A stretch of DNA of 7,207 nucleotides from an uncultured Bacteroidota bacterium (GTDB lineage: Bacteria > Bacteroidota > Bacteroidia > Flavobacteriales > Flavobacteriaceae): assembly GCA_903888655.1 (NCBI GenBank), contig CAISUR010000449.1, forward strand, positions 1 through 7,207, written 5' to 3'. Below the pieces are notes generated by a model. It did no database searches. It saw only the letters and a list, made by a program, of their open reading frames with translations, and was not told the DNA's origin. The position numbers and the translations under genes were made by a program. Position 1 is the first letter of the stretch; each line of letters opens with the position of its first letter. Of this stretch, positions 1 to 7,131 are shown in pieces.

Positions 1-88
1 GGTTTTTAATTTTCATAAATCTAATATTAAATTAAGGTAAAGATTTTACAAACTTGGCCTCAAAAATAGTAATATTATTAAAATAATG

Positions 89-96
89 TACCTTTG
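89..96 (+). promoter_or_regulatory. Putative Bacteroidota-type -7 promoter element for the receptor operon
   Basis: The sequence TACCTTTG matches the Bacteroidota -7 consensus TAnnTTTG exactly. It lies 59 nt before the receptor ATG, which would give a start site near 101-104 and a 5' leader of about 50 nt. I see no convincing TTG/TTTG -33 element at the usual spacing: the nearest TTG (54-56) is about 32 nt upstream, which is too far. The promoter is therefore supported by its -7 half only, and it may depend on an activator. The rest of 1-155 is AT-rich and shows no gene. Confidence 0.5.
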
Positions 97-155
97 TAAG
101 CTGTTAAGTTTTCATTAAGACTTAAGCAGTAAGAAAAATTAATTTAAATCAATTT

Positions 156-2981
156 ATGAAAAAACTTGTTATTAGTATGTTTTTTATGATGCAAGTGTGT
201 TTTGTATTTGCACAATCAGAGTCTGGTTTCTCTGGAAAAGTGGTAGATTCAAAAACACAAAAAGCATTACAAAATGTTATCGCCTCTGTTCAAAACACTA
301 GTCTAACCGAGGTTACAGATTCTCAGGGAAGATTTATCTTCAAAAGCGTCCCTTTGGGAAGCCAATTACTGTTAATTAAAAGTTTTGGTTACAAAGATCA
401 GTTACTTAATGTTGAAGTGGTAAGAGGCAAAATGTTAGATTTAGGAACTATTGTTTTAGACGAAGACATCACCCAAGAAGAACAAAATAGTTTAATCACA
501 ATATCAGACAATGAATTAGAAGATGACAATAACGGATCTGAAAACACGTCTAGTTTACTACAATCTTCAAGAGATGCTTTCAATCAATCAGTGGTATTTA
601 ATTGGGGAGCAGCACATTTTAGATTACGAGGACTTGATAGCGAATACGGAACAACATTGATTAATGGTATAGTAATGAATAAATCTTTTGACGGAAGACC
701 ACAATACAGTAATTGGGGAGGATTGTCTGATGCTACTAGAAATCAAGAATTTACCTCTGGTTTAGCCCCTTCAGACTATGCTTTTGGTGGTATTGTTGGT
801 ACTAACGAAATTAACACAAGAGCTTCGTTGTATCGACCAGGTAACAGAATCTCTATGGCGGGTACTAATACCAATTACAATGGCAGAGTTATGGGAACGA
901 CATCATCAGGAATGAGAAAAGACGGTTGGGCTTATACTATTTCTGCTTCAAGACGTTTTGGAGACAACAATTATTTTGAAGGAACAAGCATGTCTGCTAA
1001 TTCATTCTTTGCAAGTGTTGAGAAAAGATTATCTTCAAAACACTCCTTAAATTTAACAACGATTTATGATAGAGATATTAAAGGAAAAGTTTCTCCAAAC
1101 ACTCAAGAAGTTATTGATTTAAAAGGAGAAAAATATAATTCTTATTGGGGTTGGCAAGATGGGAAAAAGAGAAATTCTAGAAATAAAATAGTTGAAGAAC
1201 CAATTTTTATTTTGAGTGATTACTGGAAAGTTACCACAAAAACACACATCAATACTAATGTATCGTATCAATTTGGTAAAGTAGGAAACAGCAGATTGAC
1301 TTATCAAGGGGTTACCAATCCAGATCCAACGTATTATCACAATTTACCAAGTTATGAAATTGCTAACTATAGTGCAACGACAGGTGCTTGGACTCCAGAC
1401 TATACTCAGGCAGAAGCTTTAAAACAAGCATTTTTAGCGGATGGTCAATTAAATTGGCAACAAATGATAAATGCTAACCAAACCAATGGTAAAAGTGTTT
1501 ACACTTTGTATGAAGACAGAACGGATGATAAAACGTTTACAGCTAATACTATAATAAGTTCTCAGTTAGCTGATAGAATTTCATTTAATGGAGGAGCTAC
1601 TTACAGAAATTTAAAATCACATAATTTCCAAAACATGTTAGATTTGTTAGGAGGAAGTTATTTTGTAGATAAAACTTTGTATGGAACTACTGCAGATCAA
1701 CAACAATCCGATTTGAATAATCCAAATAGACAAGTTGGTGTTGGAGATATATTTGGTTATAATTACAATATAACTTCAAATAATATTGATGCTTTTACTC
1801 AGTTCAAGTTCAATTACAAAAAATTTGACTTTTTCATGACGCAATCTTTTTCTAGATCAGAATATCAAAGAGAAGGATTATACAAAAATGGGTATTACCC
1901 AACAAATTCTTTTGGAAAAAGTGATAAATATGCGTTTGATAACTTTGGATTTAAAGGAGGATTAACCTACAAAATTTCAGGAAGACAATTTTTAACTTTA
2001 AATGGAGCTTACATGTCTAAAGCCCCTGGGTATAAAAATGTATTCAATAATGCTCGTATTAATAATAATACGGTTGATGGAATTCAGAGTGAAATTATTT
2101 CAAGTGCTGATGTGAGTTATATCATTAATGCGCCCAAGCTAAAAACTAGATTAACAGCTTTCTTTTCAAAAATTCAACACCAATCAGAAACAAGTTTCTT
2201 TTTCTCTGACGCGATTGGAAGTGGAGCCGCAAGTACATCGAATCTATTTGTATCAGAAACATTACAAGGTATTGATAAGAGAAACATGGGTTTAGAATTT
2301 GGTGCTGAATATCCAATTACTTCAACGCTTAAAGTTACTGCTAGTGCTGCTTATGGAGAATATATCTACACTAATTATCCTGATGTATATATTAATGTTG
2401 ATGCCAATGCAACAGCTACTAATACAAGACCAATATTGGATTATGGTAATGCAAAAATTAAAAATTACAAACAATCAGGAACGCCTCAACAAGCAGCCTC
2501 CATTGGTTTGGAATATAGAGATCCAAAATTTTGGTGGGTTGGAGCTAATGCCAATTATATTGGAGGAAACTATGTAGATATTGCTCCAATTACCAGAACA
2601 GATCATTTTTATGATGACAGTAATTTTTCTCCTGGAGTTCCAGCTTCTGATGCAACAACCGCTAGAGGGGAACAATTATTGCAACAAGAAAAACTTGCTG
2701 ATTATATGTTACTAAACTTAATAGGAGGAAAATCTTGGAAATTTAAAAGTACAACTATAGGTTTTACAGCGAATATTAATAATTTACTGGATGTTAAATA
2801 CAAATCAGGAGGTTATGAACAAGCAAGAAACGGTAATTTCACTCAAGTAAATCAAGATTATACCCCGCATGTTAATCCAAACAATCCTGCAGCAGGTGCT
2901 GTTGCAACTCCAGTGTTTGGTACAAAATATTTTAATGGATATGGTAGAACTTTTCTCGTAAATTTATACATTACTTTTTAA
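156..2981 (+). CDS. TonB-dependent outer-membrane receptor with N-terminal carboxypeptidase-regulatory-like domain
   Basis: This is an outer-membrane active-transport receptor powered by TonB/ExbBD; the substrate is unknown. Residues 1-19 are a signal peptide (MKK, hydrophobic core, cleavage likely after VFA, leaving Gln at +1). Residues about 24-103 form a CarboxypepD_reg-like beta-sandwich (GKVVDSKTQKAL, TDSQGRFIFKSVPLG, FGY). The plug follows at roughly 127-220, with RLRGLD at 155-160, LINGI at 167-171 and a conserved-looking DGRPQYSNWGGL segment, ending near NEINTRAS. The remainder is a 22-strand-type barrel rich in alternating aromatic residues. The protein ends in a terminal Phe (VNLYITF), as expected for BAM-assembled barrels. 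At 941 aa it is a normal receptor size. There is no separate STN domain and no SusD follows, so it is not a classical SusC. Three in-frame TAA codons stand in a row at its end (2979-2987). It is the first gene of a tight operon with two lipoproteins. Family assignment is secure; the transported substrate is not known. Confidence 0.95.
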   Translation: MKKLVISMFFMMQVCFVFAQSESGFSGKVVDSKTQKALQNVIASVQNTSLTEVTDSQGRFIFKSVPLGSQLLLIKSFGYKDQLLNVEVVRGKMLDLGTIVLDEDITQEEQNSLITISDNELEDDNNGSENTSSLLQSSRDAFNQSVVFNWGAAHFRLRGLDSEYGTTLINGIVMNKSFDGRPQYSNWGGLSDATRNQEFTSGLAPSDYAFGGIVGTNEINTRASLYRPGNRISMAGTNTNYNGRVMGTTSSGMRKDGWAYTISASRRFGDNNYFEGTSMSANSFFASVEKRLSSKHSLNLTTIYDRDIKGKVSPNTQEVIDLKGEKYNSYWGWQDGKKRNSRNKIVEEPIFILSDYWKVTTKTHINTNVSYQFGKVGNSRLTYQGVTNPDPTYYHNLPSYEIANYSATTGAWTPDYTQAEALKQAFLADGQLNWQQMINANQTNGKSVYTLYEDRTDDKTFTANTIISSQLADRISFNGGATYRNLKSHNFQNMLDLLGGSYFVDKTLYGTTADQQQSDLNNPNRQVGVGDIFGYNYNITSNNIDAFTQFKFNYKKFDFFMTQSFSRSEYQREGLYKNGYYPTNSFGKSDKYAFDNFGFKGGLTYKISGRQFLTLNGAYMSKAPGYKNVFNNARINNNTVDGIQSEIISSADVSYIINAPKLKTRLTAFFSKIQHQSETSFFFSDAIGSGAASTSNLFVSETLQGIDKRNMGLEFGAEYPITSTLKVTASAAYGEYIYTNYPDVYINVDANATATNTRPILDYGNAKIKNYKQSGTPQQAASIGLEYRDPKFWWVGANANYIGGNYVDIAPITRTDHFYDDSNFSPGVPASDATTARGEQLLQQEKLADYMLLNLIGGKSWKFKSTTIGFTANINNLLDVKYKSGGYEQARNGNFTQVNQDYTPHVNPNNPAAGAVATPVFGTKYFNGYGRTFLVNLYITF

Positions 2982-2992
2982 TAATAAAAAAT

Positions 2993-3019
2993 ATGAAAAC
3001 ATTACAAATGAAAACATTA
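2993..3019 (+). repeat. Short tandem duplication at the lipoprotein start codon
   Basis: The 12-nt string ATGAAAACATTA occurs twice, at 2993-3004 and 3008-3019, separated by CAA (a 15-nt period). Each copy encodes MKTL and carries its own in-frame ATG, so the gene has two possible starts five codons apart. This looks like a slippage duplication of the original start region. Confidence 0.8.
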
Positions 3020-3595
3020 ATTTTCACTGCATTAGTAACAATGGTTTTATCAAGTTGCACAAAAAGTAGTGATATTGAATATCCTAGATTAAAGCAAGTA
3101 TATTTTTCAGAAAACTTTGACAGTACTACAGGAAGTGCTTTGCCAACAGGCTGGACTTCTTATGCTGAATTTGGTTCTAAACTTTGGACAAGTGGTACTT
3201 ATGCAGGTAGTGGTTATGCAAGTGTATCCGCCTACAATAGTGGTGATGCTGTTAATGTTAGTTGGTTAATATCTCCTGCTATTGATTTAGATCAACATGA
3301 TGGCGAAAGCTTATCGTTTCAAACTTGTCACGATAAATATGTTGTCAATTCAACCAATTCTTTACAACTATATATTTCAACAGATTACACAGGTAATTTT
3401 GGAACTTCACATTGGACTCAAGTAAATTATACATCAACCTTGCTTTATCCTTATACAGCTTCTTATGCTTATGTAAATTCTGGAGCAATTGATCTATCAG
3501 CTTACAAAGGAATAATCCATTTTGCATTCAAATACACTGGTATAAATCCAGCAACAGGAGCATATCAAGTTGATAATGTGGCAATAGTTTATTAA
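2993..3595 (+). CDS. Surface/outer-membrane lipoprotein with one choice-of-anchor-J-type domain
   Basis: This 200-aa predicted lipoprotein has an N-terminal lipid-export signal (MKT, hydrophobic stretch, lipobox LSSC with the lipidated Cys at residue 22). The mature part, about residues 36-200, is a single beta-sandwich domain of the choice-of-anchor-J type. It shows an ENFD start at 40-43, a GW at 53-54, WLISPAID from 91, LYISTDY in the middle, AFKYTG at 178-183 and VDN at 193-195. The same signature occurs in the C-terminal domain of the next gene, so the two are paralogous modules. The gene starts 11 nt after the receptor stop and so should be co-transcribed and made with it. A role as an accessory substrate-binding or surface component of the receptor is inferred from context. 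A second ATG at codon 6 (3008) lies inside a short duplication and would also leave a usable signal peptide; the first ATG is chosen because it has the A-rich upstream tract shared with the next gene. Confidence 0.85.
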   Translation: MKTLQMKTLIFTALVTMVLSSCTKSSDIEYPRLKQVYFSENFDSTTGSALPTGWTSYAEFGSKLWTSGTYAGSGYASVSAYNSGDAVNVSWLISPAIDLDQHDGESLSFQTCHDKYVVNSTNSLQLYISTDYTGNFGTSHWTQVNYTSTLLYPYTASYAYVNSGAIDLSAYKGIIHFAFKYTGINPATGAYQVDNVAIVY

Positions 3596-3613
3596 TCTAT
3601 AATATAAAAAAAT

Positions 3614-4933
3614 ATGAAAACAAACCTATTAAAATTAGTAACAGTCGTTGCTTTTATCAGCTTTTTTGTAAGCTGTTCGGTTGCAGATAAAAATGTTTGG
3701 GGCGAAACGGCTTCAATTAAAACTTACGATTTAGCACCAACAAAACAAGTTTCTGACATTACAGTTACGAGTTCTCCAACAGTTTACACTTCAGATGATA
3801 TAATTGAAGCTTATGTAACTTCTAATGACGCTGATGGAAATTTTTATAAATCAATATCGTTTCAAAGTGTGCCTACAAGTGTAAGTATGACACCAATTGG
3901 ATTCAGCGTTTCAGTTAATAAACCAATGCTTTTTGCCGATGGGTTTACTCCTGGTAGAAAAGTCTATATCAAATTAAAAGGATTAGCTATTGCAAAAGTA
4001 TTTGGGTCAACTCTTATTGGAATTGCAGATCCAACAACTGCAACTGGAATCGCAGGAATTGAACCCACCGATTATTTGAATTATCTTTTCCCATCAAGTA
4101 CTATTGTTGACGAAGAAACTCTTGTTAGACACATGCCTATAACTAATGCCGTATTAGATGCTAATCAAAATACACTAATTGAAGTAGATAATGTACAATT
4201 TGCTAATAGTTCTTTAGGGCGTACATTATTTGATGTCAATTCAGGTGGATATGCTACCAACCATACTTTTGTTGATGCACAAAATGGTGGAACTCCTAGA
4301 ATTATTAGAATTAGCCAATATGCTACTTTTTCGGTTGATAAAGTGCCTGATGGAAGCGGAAGTATTCGTGGAGTAATGACTAAATACAACTCCGATTATC
4401 AATTTATGATTCGCCAAGAAAGCGATTTAAAATTAACAAACCCAAGAATTATCCCGTTGTTTTATGAAGATTTTTCTTCTACTTTCGCTAATTGGACAAA
4501 ATATAGTGTAATTGGTTCTCAAGTATGGTCGTTAAGTACTTATGGTAATCCAGCTCCATGTGCTTCAATATCTGGTTATTCAGGAGGAAATCAAAACAAT
4601 GAAGACTGGCTTATTTCGCCATCAATCGATTTTACAGGTAAAAATACAGGAAACTTAATATTTGACAGTGCTAATAAATACAGTGGAAACCCATTAGTTG
4701 TATTGATTTCCACTAACTATAACTCTGGAGCACCATCAACGGCTACATGGACAACCGTTAATGCAACTCTTGCGCCTCCTAATGGCAGTTTTACTTGGAC
4801 AAGTTCTGGGAATACAGATATTTCGTCTATAGTAGCTAATCAAAGTAATGTTAGAATTGCGTTCAAATACACCTCTACTACATCAGCAGCCGCCACATGG
4901 GAAGTTGACAATATAAAAGTTACAGGGAATTAA
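3614..4933 (+). CDS. DUF5689-type lipoprotein with C-terminal choice-of-anchor-J-type domain
   Basis: This 439-aa predicted outer-membrane lipoprotein has a signal of MKT plus a hydrophobic stretch, with Cys21 in the sequence FVSC. Phe at the lipobox -3 position is less usual than Leu but is seen in Bacteroidota. Residues about 40-280 resemble DUF5689, an OB-fold-like region of Bacteroidota surface proteins. Supporting segments are IIEAYVTSNDADGNFYKS, GRKVYIKLKGLAI and, near the end of the region, GVMTKYNSDYQFMIR. Residues about 283-439 repeat the sandwich domain of the preceding gene: FYEDFSS (283-289), WLISPSID from W332, VLISTNY, AFKYT from 416 and WEVDN at 429-433. The gene starts 18 nt after the previous stop and is last in the operon, just before a terminator. 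By position and lipidation it probably acts with the receptor at the cell surface, for example as a ligand-binding partner in place of SusD; this is inference. The DUF5689 name rests on remembered family motifs, not on a profile search. Confidence 0.85.
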   Translation: MKTNLLKLVTVVAFISFFVSCSVADKNVWGETASIKTYDLAPTKQVSDITVTSSPTVYTSDDIIEAYVTSNDADGNFYKSISFQSVPTSVSMTPIGFSVSVNKPMLFADGFTPGRKVYIKLKGLAIAKVFGSTLIGIADPTTATGIAGIEPTDYLNYLFPSSTIVDEETLVRHMPITNAVLDANQNTLIEVDNVQFANSSLGRTLFDVNSGGYATNHTFVDAQNGGTPRIIRISQYATFSVDKVPDGSGSIRGVMTKYNSDYQFMIRQESDLKLTNPRIIPLFYEDFSSTFANWTKYSVIGSQVWSLSTYGNPAPCASISGYSGGNQNNEDWLISPSIDFTGKNTGNLIFDSANKYSGNPLVVLISTNYNSGAPSTATWTTVNATLAPPNGSFTWTSSGNTDISSIVANQSNVRIAFKYTSTTSAAATWEVDNIKVTGN

Positions 4934-4961
4934 GTTTGTATGTAGCTCTTAAAATATATTT

Positions 4962-5000
4962 AAAAAGCCTAATATTTTCATATTGGGCTTTTTAATTTTT
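4962..5000 (+). terminator. Strong intrinsic terminator of the receptor/lipoprotein operon
   Basis: A 14-bp stem (4962-4975 with 4980-4993) encloses a TTTC tetraloop. Its only imperfection is one G·U wobble, and the U-rich tail TTTTTAATTTTT overlaps and follows the 3' arm. It begins 28 nt after the lipoprotein stop codon. Read on the opposite strand the wobble becomes a C·A mismatch, but the A-run on the other side supplies a U tail, so it could also stop transcription coming from the convergent minus-strand gene that ends at 5048. The rest of 4934-5047 shows nothing else. Confidence 0.9.
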
Positions 5001-5047
5001 AATCAATGTCTTTGAAATAAAAAAGTAAGACTATTATTGGTAAAAGT

Positions 5048-6193
5048 TTAATTCGTATTGTATTTTACTTTTCTTAAAACTCTCATTGCATCTTTAAAAT
5101 TTCTAAAAATAGTCCCGTTTTTGTTTTGTTTTAATAGTGATTTTACTTCAATTAACTTTTGCTTGGCCTCATTAAAACCATTTAAATAACAAATCATCAA
5201 GGTTAAAGGAACGTTTTCTAAATCATTTTCTTCACGATCAGTCAAAGGAGAATTCTTTTGCAATTTAGCGAGAAGAGAAATATTGGAGTTATAAATATGA
5301 AACAATACTTTTCTGTTGTACTGTGGCGGCTCGAAGAGCATTTTGGTTTCAATTTTATAATAGCCATTGTCAAAAAATGAGATTTTTTGTTGTTCTAACG
5401 GATAGTAACTTGTTTTGTCATTCAATCCCAAAGATACATATTCAGTTATCGTAAATGTATTTTCATCATAAAAAATTTCAACTTCATCCTGTGCCGAATA
5501 AAACAACTTTACTTGTTCATTGATTAACTCAATATCTACCCTTGAAAAGAACGTTTTGTCTCGAATTTTTTTAGGATTTCCCGACCAACAAATTACAAAT
5601 AACTCTTTAAAAACTTTATATTTTGAAGGTATACCTTTATGACGATTATTGACAAAATCAATAACGCCATCTAGCGTATGAGCAATACTATTTCTAGAAT
5701 TATTCTCAATACTAATAATAGTTTCGGTATTTTGTTTTGAATAAGGAATTTTTTCAGAAGTAGGAATAGAATTGCTCCCACGACGCACAAAAACCGAATT
5801 CGCTAAAATAGTATGAATATTTTTTTTAAAATAAGAAGTTTTTGACTTTGGTTTAATAGTGACTAAACCAACTACTTTATCTTTAGGCAAGTTTGGAAAA
5901 GGTACATTTTCATACTGAATTTGTGGAGGATTCACTAAATATGCATTCACTAAATTTTGAATGCGACTGTCGTCAAAAAAATCGTCACCAGTGATTTCAT
6001 TGTCTTGATCTTCAACACCAACAACAATATAAGAATTGTTCGAAGGATTAGAATTAGACAAAGCACAAATGTGTTTTAAAAATTTAGCCTTTCCTTCTTT
6101 GTTATGCAAATTTAGCTGACGCTTTTTATCATAAAAACTACACTCATCGTTGTGAGCAAGTAGGTTTTTAATTAAAAGACGTTTGTTAATCAT
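5048..6193 (-). CDS. AlbA_2/Schlafen-type domain protein with unrecognised C-terminal half
   Basis: This is a 381-aa, apparently cytosolic protein with no signal peptide or membrane segment. Residues about 10-145 fit the AlbA_2 (Schlafen AlbA_2) fold, often annotated as a putative DNA-binding or 'ATP-binding' protein. Supporting features are E17 and D22-K-K24 in the place of the usual E-x4-E-x-K, the helix with ALSNSNP around 44-50, the strand-turn IVVGVED at 56-62, then PP at 89-90 and the closing VFVRRGSN at 134-141. AlbA_2 domains bind nucleic acid and in Schlafens can carry RNase activity; whether this one does cannot be told. Residues about 150-381 match nothing I recognise. They contain many aromatic and charged residues, possible beta-strands, and a helical, lysine-rich tail. 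No helicase or AAA motif (Walker A) is visible, so an 'ATP-binding' label would be doubtful. The gene lies 71 nt downstream of the aldo/keto reductase on the same strand, with an inverted heptamer repeat between them. The single ATG at 6193 is the natural start. Confidence 0.75.
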   Translation of the reverse strand: MINKRLLIKNLLAHNDECSFYDKKRQLNLHNKEGKAKFLKHICALSNSNPSNNSYIVVGVEDQDNEITGDDFFDDSRIQNLVNAYLVNPPQIQYENVPFPNLPKDKVVGLVTIKPKSKTSYFKKNIHTILANSVFVRRGSNSIPTSEKIPYSKQNTETIISIENNSRNSIAHTLDGVIDFVNNRHKGIPSKYKVFKELFVICWSGNPKKIRDKTFFSRVDIELINEQVKLFYSAQDEVEIFYDENTFTITEYVSLGLNDKTSYYPLEQQKISFFDNGYYKIETKMLFEPPQYNRKVLFHIYNSNISLLAKLQKNSPLTDREENDLENVPLTLMICYLNGFNEAKQKLIEVKSLLKQNKNGTIFRNFKDAMRVLRKVKYNTN

Positions 6194-6197
6194 GGTT

Positions 6198-6250
6198 AAG
6201 TACGATTTACAAAGTACAAAACACGAGCTTTTTTCTCGTACTTAGTACTT
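6198..6250. repeat. Degenerate heptamer repeats arranged as an inverted repeat/hairpin
   Basis: Four consecutive 7-mers are in phase on the plus strand: AAGTACG (6198-6204), ATTTACA (6205-6211), AAGTACA (6212-6218) and AAACACG (6219-6225). After a short spacer come two 7-mers of the opposite orientation, CGTACTT (6237-6243) and AGTACTT (6244-6250). They can fold as ACGAG (6223-6227) with CTCGT (6235-6239) around a CTTTTTT loop, extended after an internal loop by AAGTAC (6212-6217) with GTACTT (6245-6250). Alternatively AAGTACGA (6198-6205) can pair with TCGTACTT (6236-6243). The element fills most of the gap between the two minus-strand genes. Its role is unknown: it could be a decayed intergenic repeat, an RNA hairpin or an operator. 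Confidence 0.7.
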
Positions 6251-6264
6251 CAAACTACGCAATT

Positions 6265-7131
6265 TTAAGGCACTTTATTTCCCATACTTTCGGTCCAAAT
6301 AGCGAACCAATCCAAATTGTCAAGTTCTAATGCAACGGCTTTCATCAACGATTGAATTCTTGCAATATTTACAGTTCCAGCAACCGGAAGAACGTTCGAC
6401 GGATGTTTTAAAATCCATGCTAATAAAATGGTGTCCGAACCAACGCCATATTTTTCAACCAATTGCACTAATAGTTTTTTCAATCTTCGCGTCTGGTCAA
6501 TATCTTCGCGGAAAACGGTTCCCAGTGGATTCCAACTCATCGGAATGATATCATGAATTTGCATATAATCCAAACTTCCATCCAACATAGCTTGATAATG
6601 TGTGGCCGAAAACTGAATTTGATTATAACTAATTTCTGTTTTCTGCAAAATTAAATCTGTTTGAGAAGAAGTAAAATTCGACAATCCAAAATCAAGAATT
6701 TTACCTTCAGATTTTAATTTTTCAATAGCCTCTGCGATTTCATCAGCCACCATTAATGGACTCGGACGATGTAAAAGCAATACGTCTAAATAATCGGTTT
6801 GTAAATTCTTTAAGGAATTCTCAACCGACCAAATAATATAATCTTTAGAATAGTCATAATGCTTTATGAAATTCGGTCTTCCGTTTGTAAGTTGGATGCC
6901 ACATTTTGAGATGAGTTGCAGTTGACTTCTTGAAATTTTACTTTCTGCAAATGCCTTGCCAAATTGCGCTTCTGTTGTGTAACCTCCATAAATATCAGCA
7001 TGGTCAAAAGTCGTGATTTTATTTTCAATGCAGATATTAATTAAATGGCTCATTTCTGAGGTGGAAAGATTTTTATCCCAAACCCCCCAATTCATCGTTC
7101 CAGCAATAATCGGCGATAATGAAGTTTTCAT
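6265..7131 (-). CDS. Aldo/keto reductase, YdhF-like
   Basis: This 288-aa cytosolic NADPH-dependent oxidoreductase of the aldo/keto reductase (TIM-barrel) superfamily would reduce aldehydes or ketones; the natural substrate is unknown. All four catalytic positions are visible: D43 (in TFDHADIYGG), Y48, K76 (in ISKCG) and H121 (in LLLHRPSP). Other family landmarks are GTMNWG near the N terminus, GLSNF at 149-153, YNQIQFS, MSWNPLG, and LPVAGTVNIARIQS for cofactor binding near the C terminus. The length and the HADIYGGYTTE and LLHRPSPLM segments point to the E. coli YdhF-like branch. The ATG at 7131 sits just inside the normal N terminus and is preceded on its own strand by an A-rich tract, AATAAAAAAACT, with no Shine-Dalgarno sequence. 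It is upstream of the AlbA_2-type gene on the same strand, 71 nt apart; co-transcription is possible but a functional tie is not evident. Bases 7132-7207 hold only its AT-rich upstream region. Confidence 0.93.
   Translation of the reverse strand: MKTSLSPIIAGTMNWGVWDKNLSTSEMSHLINICIENKITTFDHADIYGGYTTEAQFGKAFAESKISRSQLQLISKCGIQLTNGRPNFIKHYDYSKDYIIWSVENSLKNLQTDYLDVLLLHRPSPLMVADEIAEAIEKLKSEGKILDFGLSNFTSSQTDLILQKTEISYNQIQFSATHYQAMLDGSLDYMQIHDIIPMSWNPLGTVFREDIDQTRRLKKLLVQLVEKYGVGSDTILLAWILKHPSNVLPVAGTVNIARIQSLMKAVALELDNLDWFAIWTESMGNKVP

Noticed and set aside
2299..2577. Open frame of 92 codons on the plus strand inside the receptor gene
   Set aside because: It overlaps the receptor in another frame, has low-complexity Leu/Ile/Met-rich content and no initiation signals of its own; the receptor frame is clearly the coding one.
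156..4933. Classical SusC/SusD glycan-utilisation locus
   Set aside because: Neither lipoprotein shows the helical TPR-type features of SusD, and there is no glycoside hydrolase or sugar-sensing regulator in the window.
6210..6216. TACTTTG on the minus strand as a -7 element for the AlbA_2-type gene
   Set aside because: It has one base too few between TA and TTTG, no -33 partner, and it falls within the heptamer repeats, which explain it better.
6198..6250. CRISPR array or insertion-sequence end
   Set aside because: The units are only 7 bp with no unique spacers, there is no cas or transposase gene, and no target-site duplication is seen.
6330..6548. Open frame of 72 codons on the plus strand opposite the aldo/keto reductase
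   Set aside because: It is antisense to a well-conserved reductase with all catalytic residues, and its translation resembles no protein I know.
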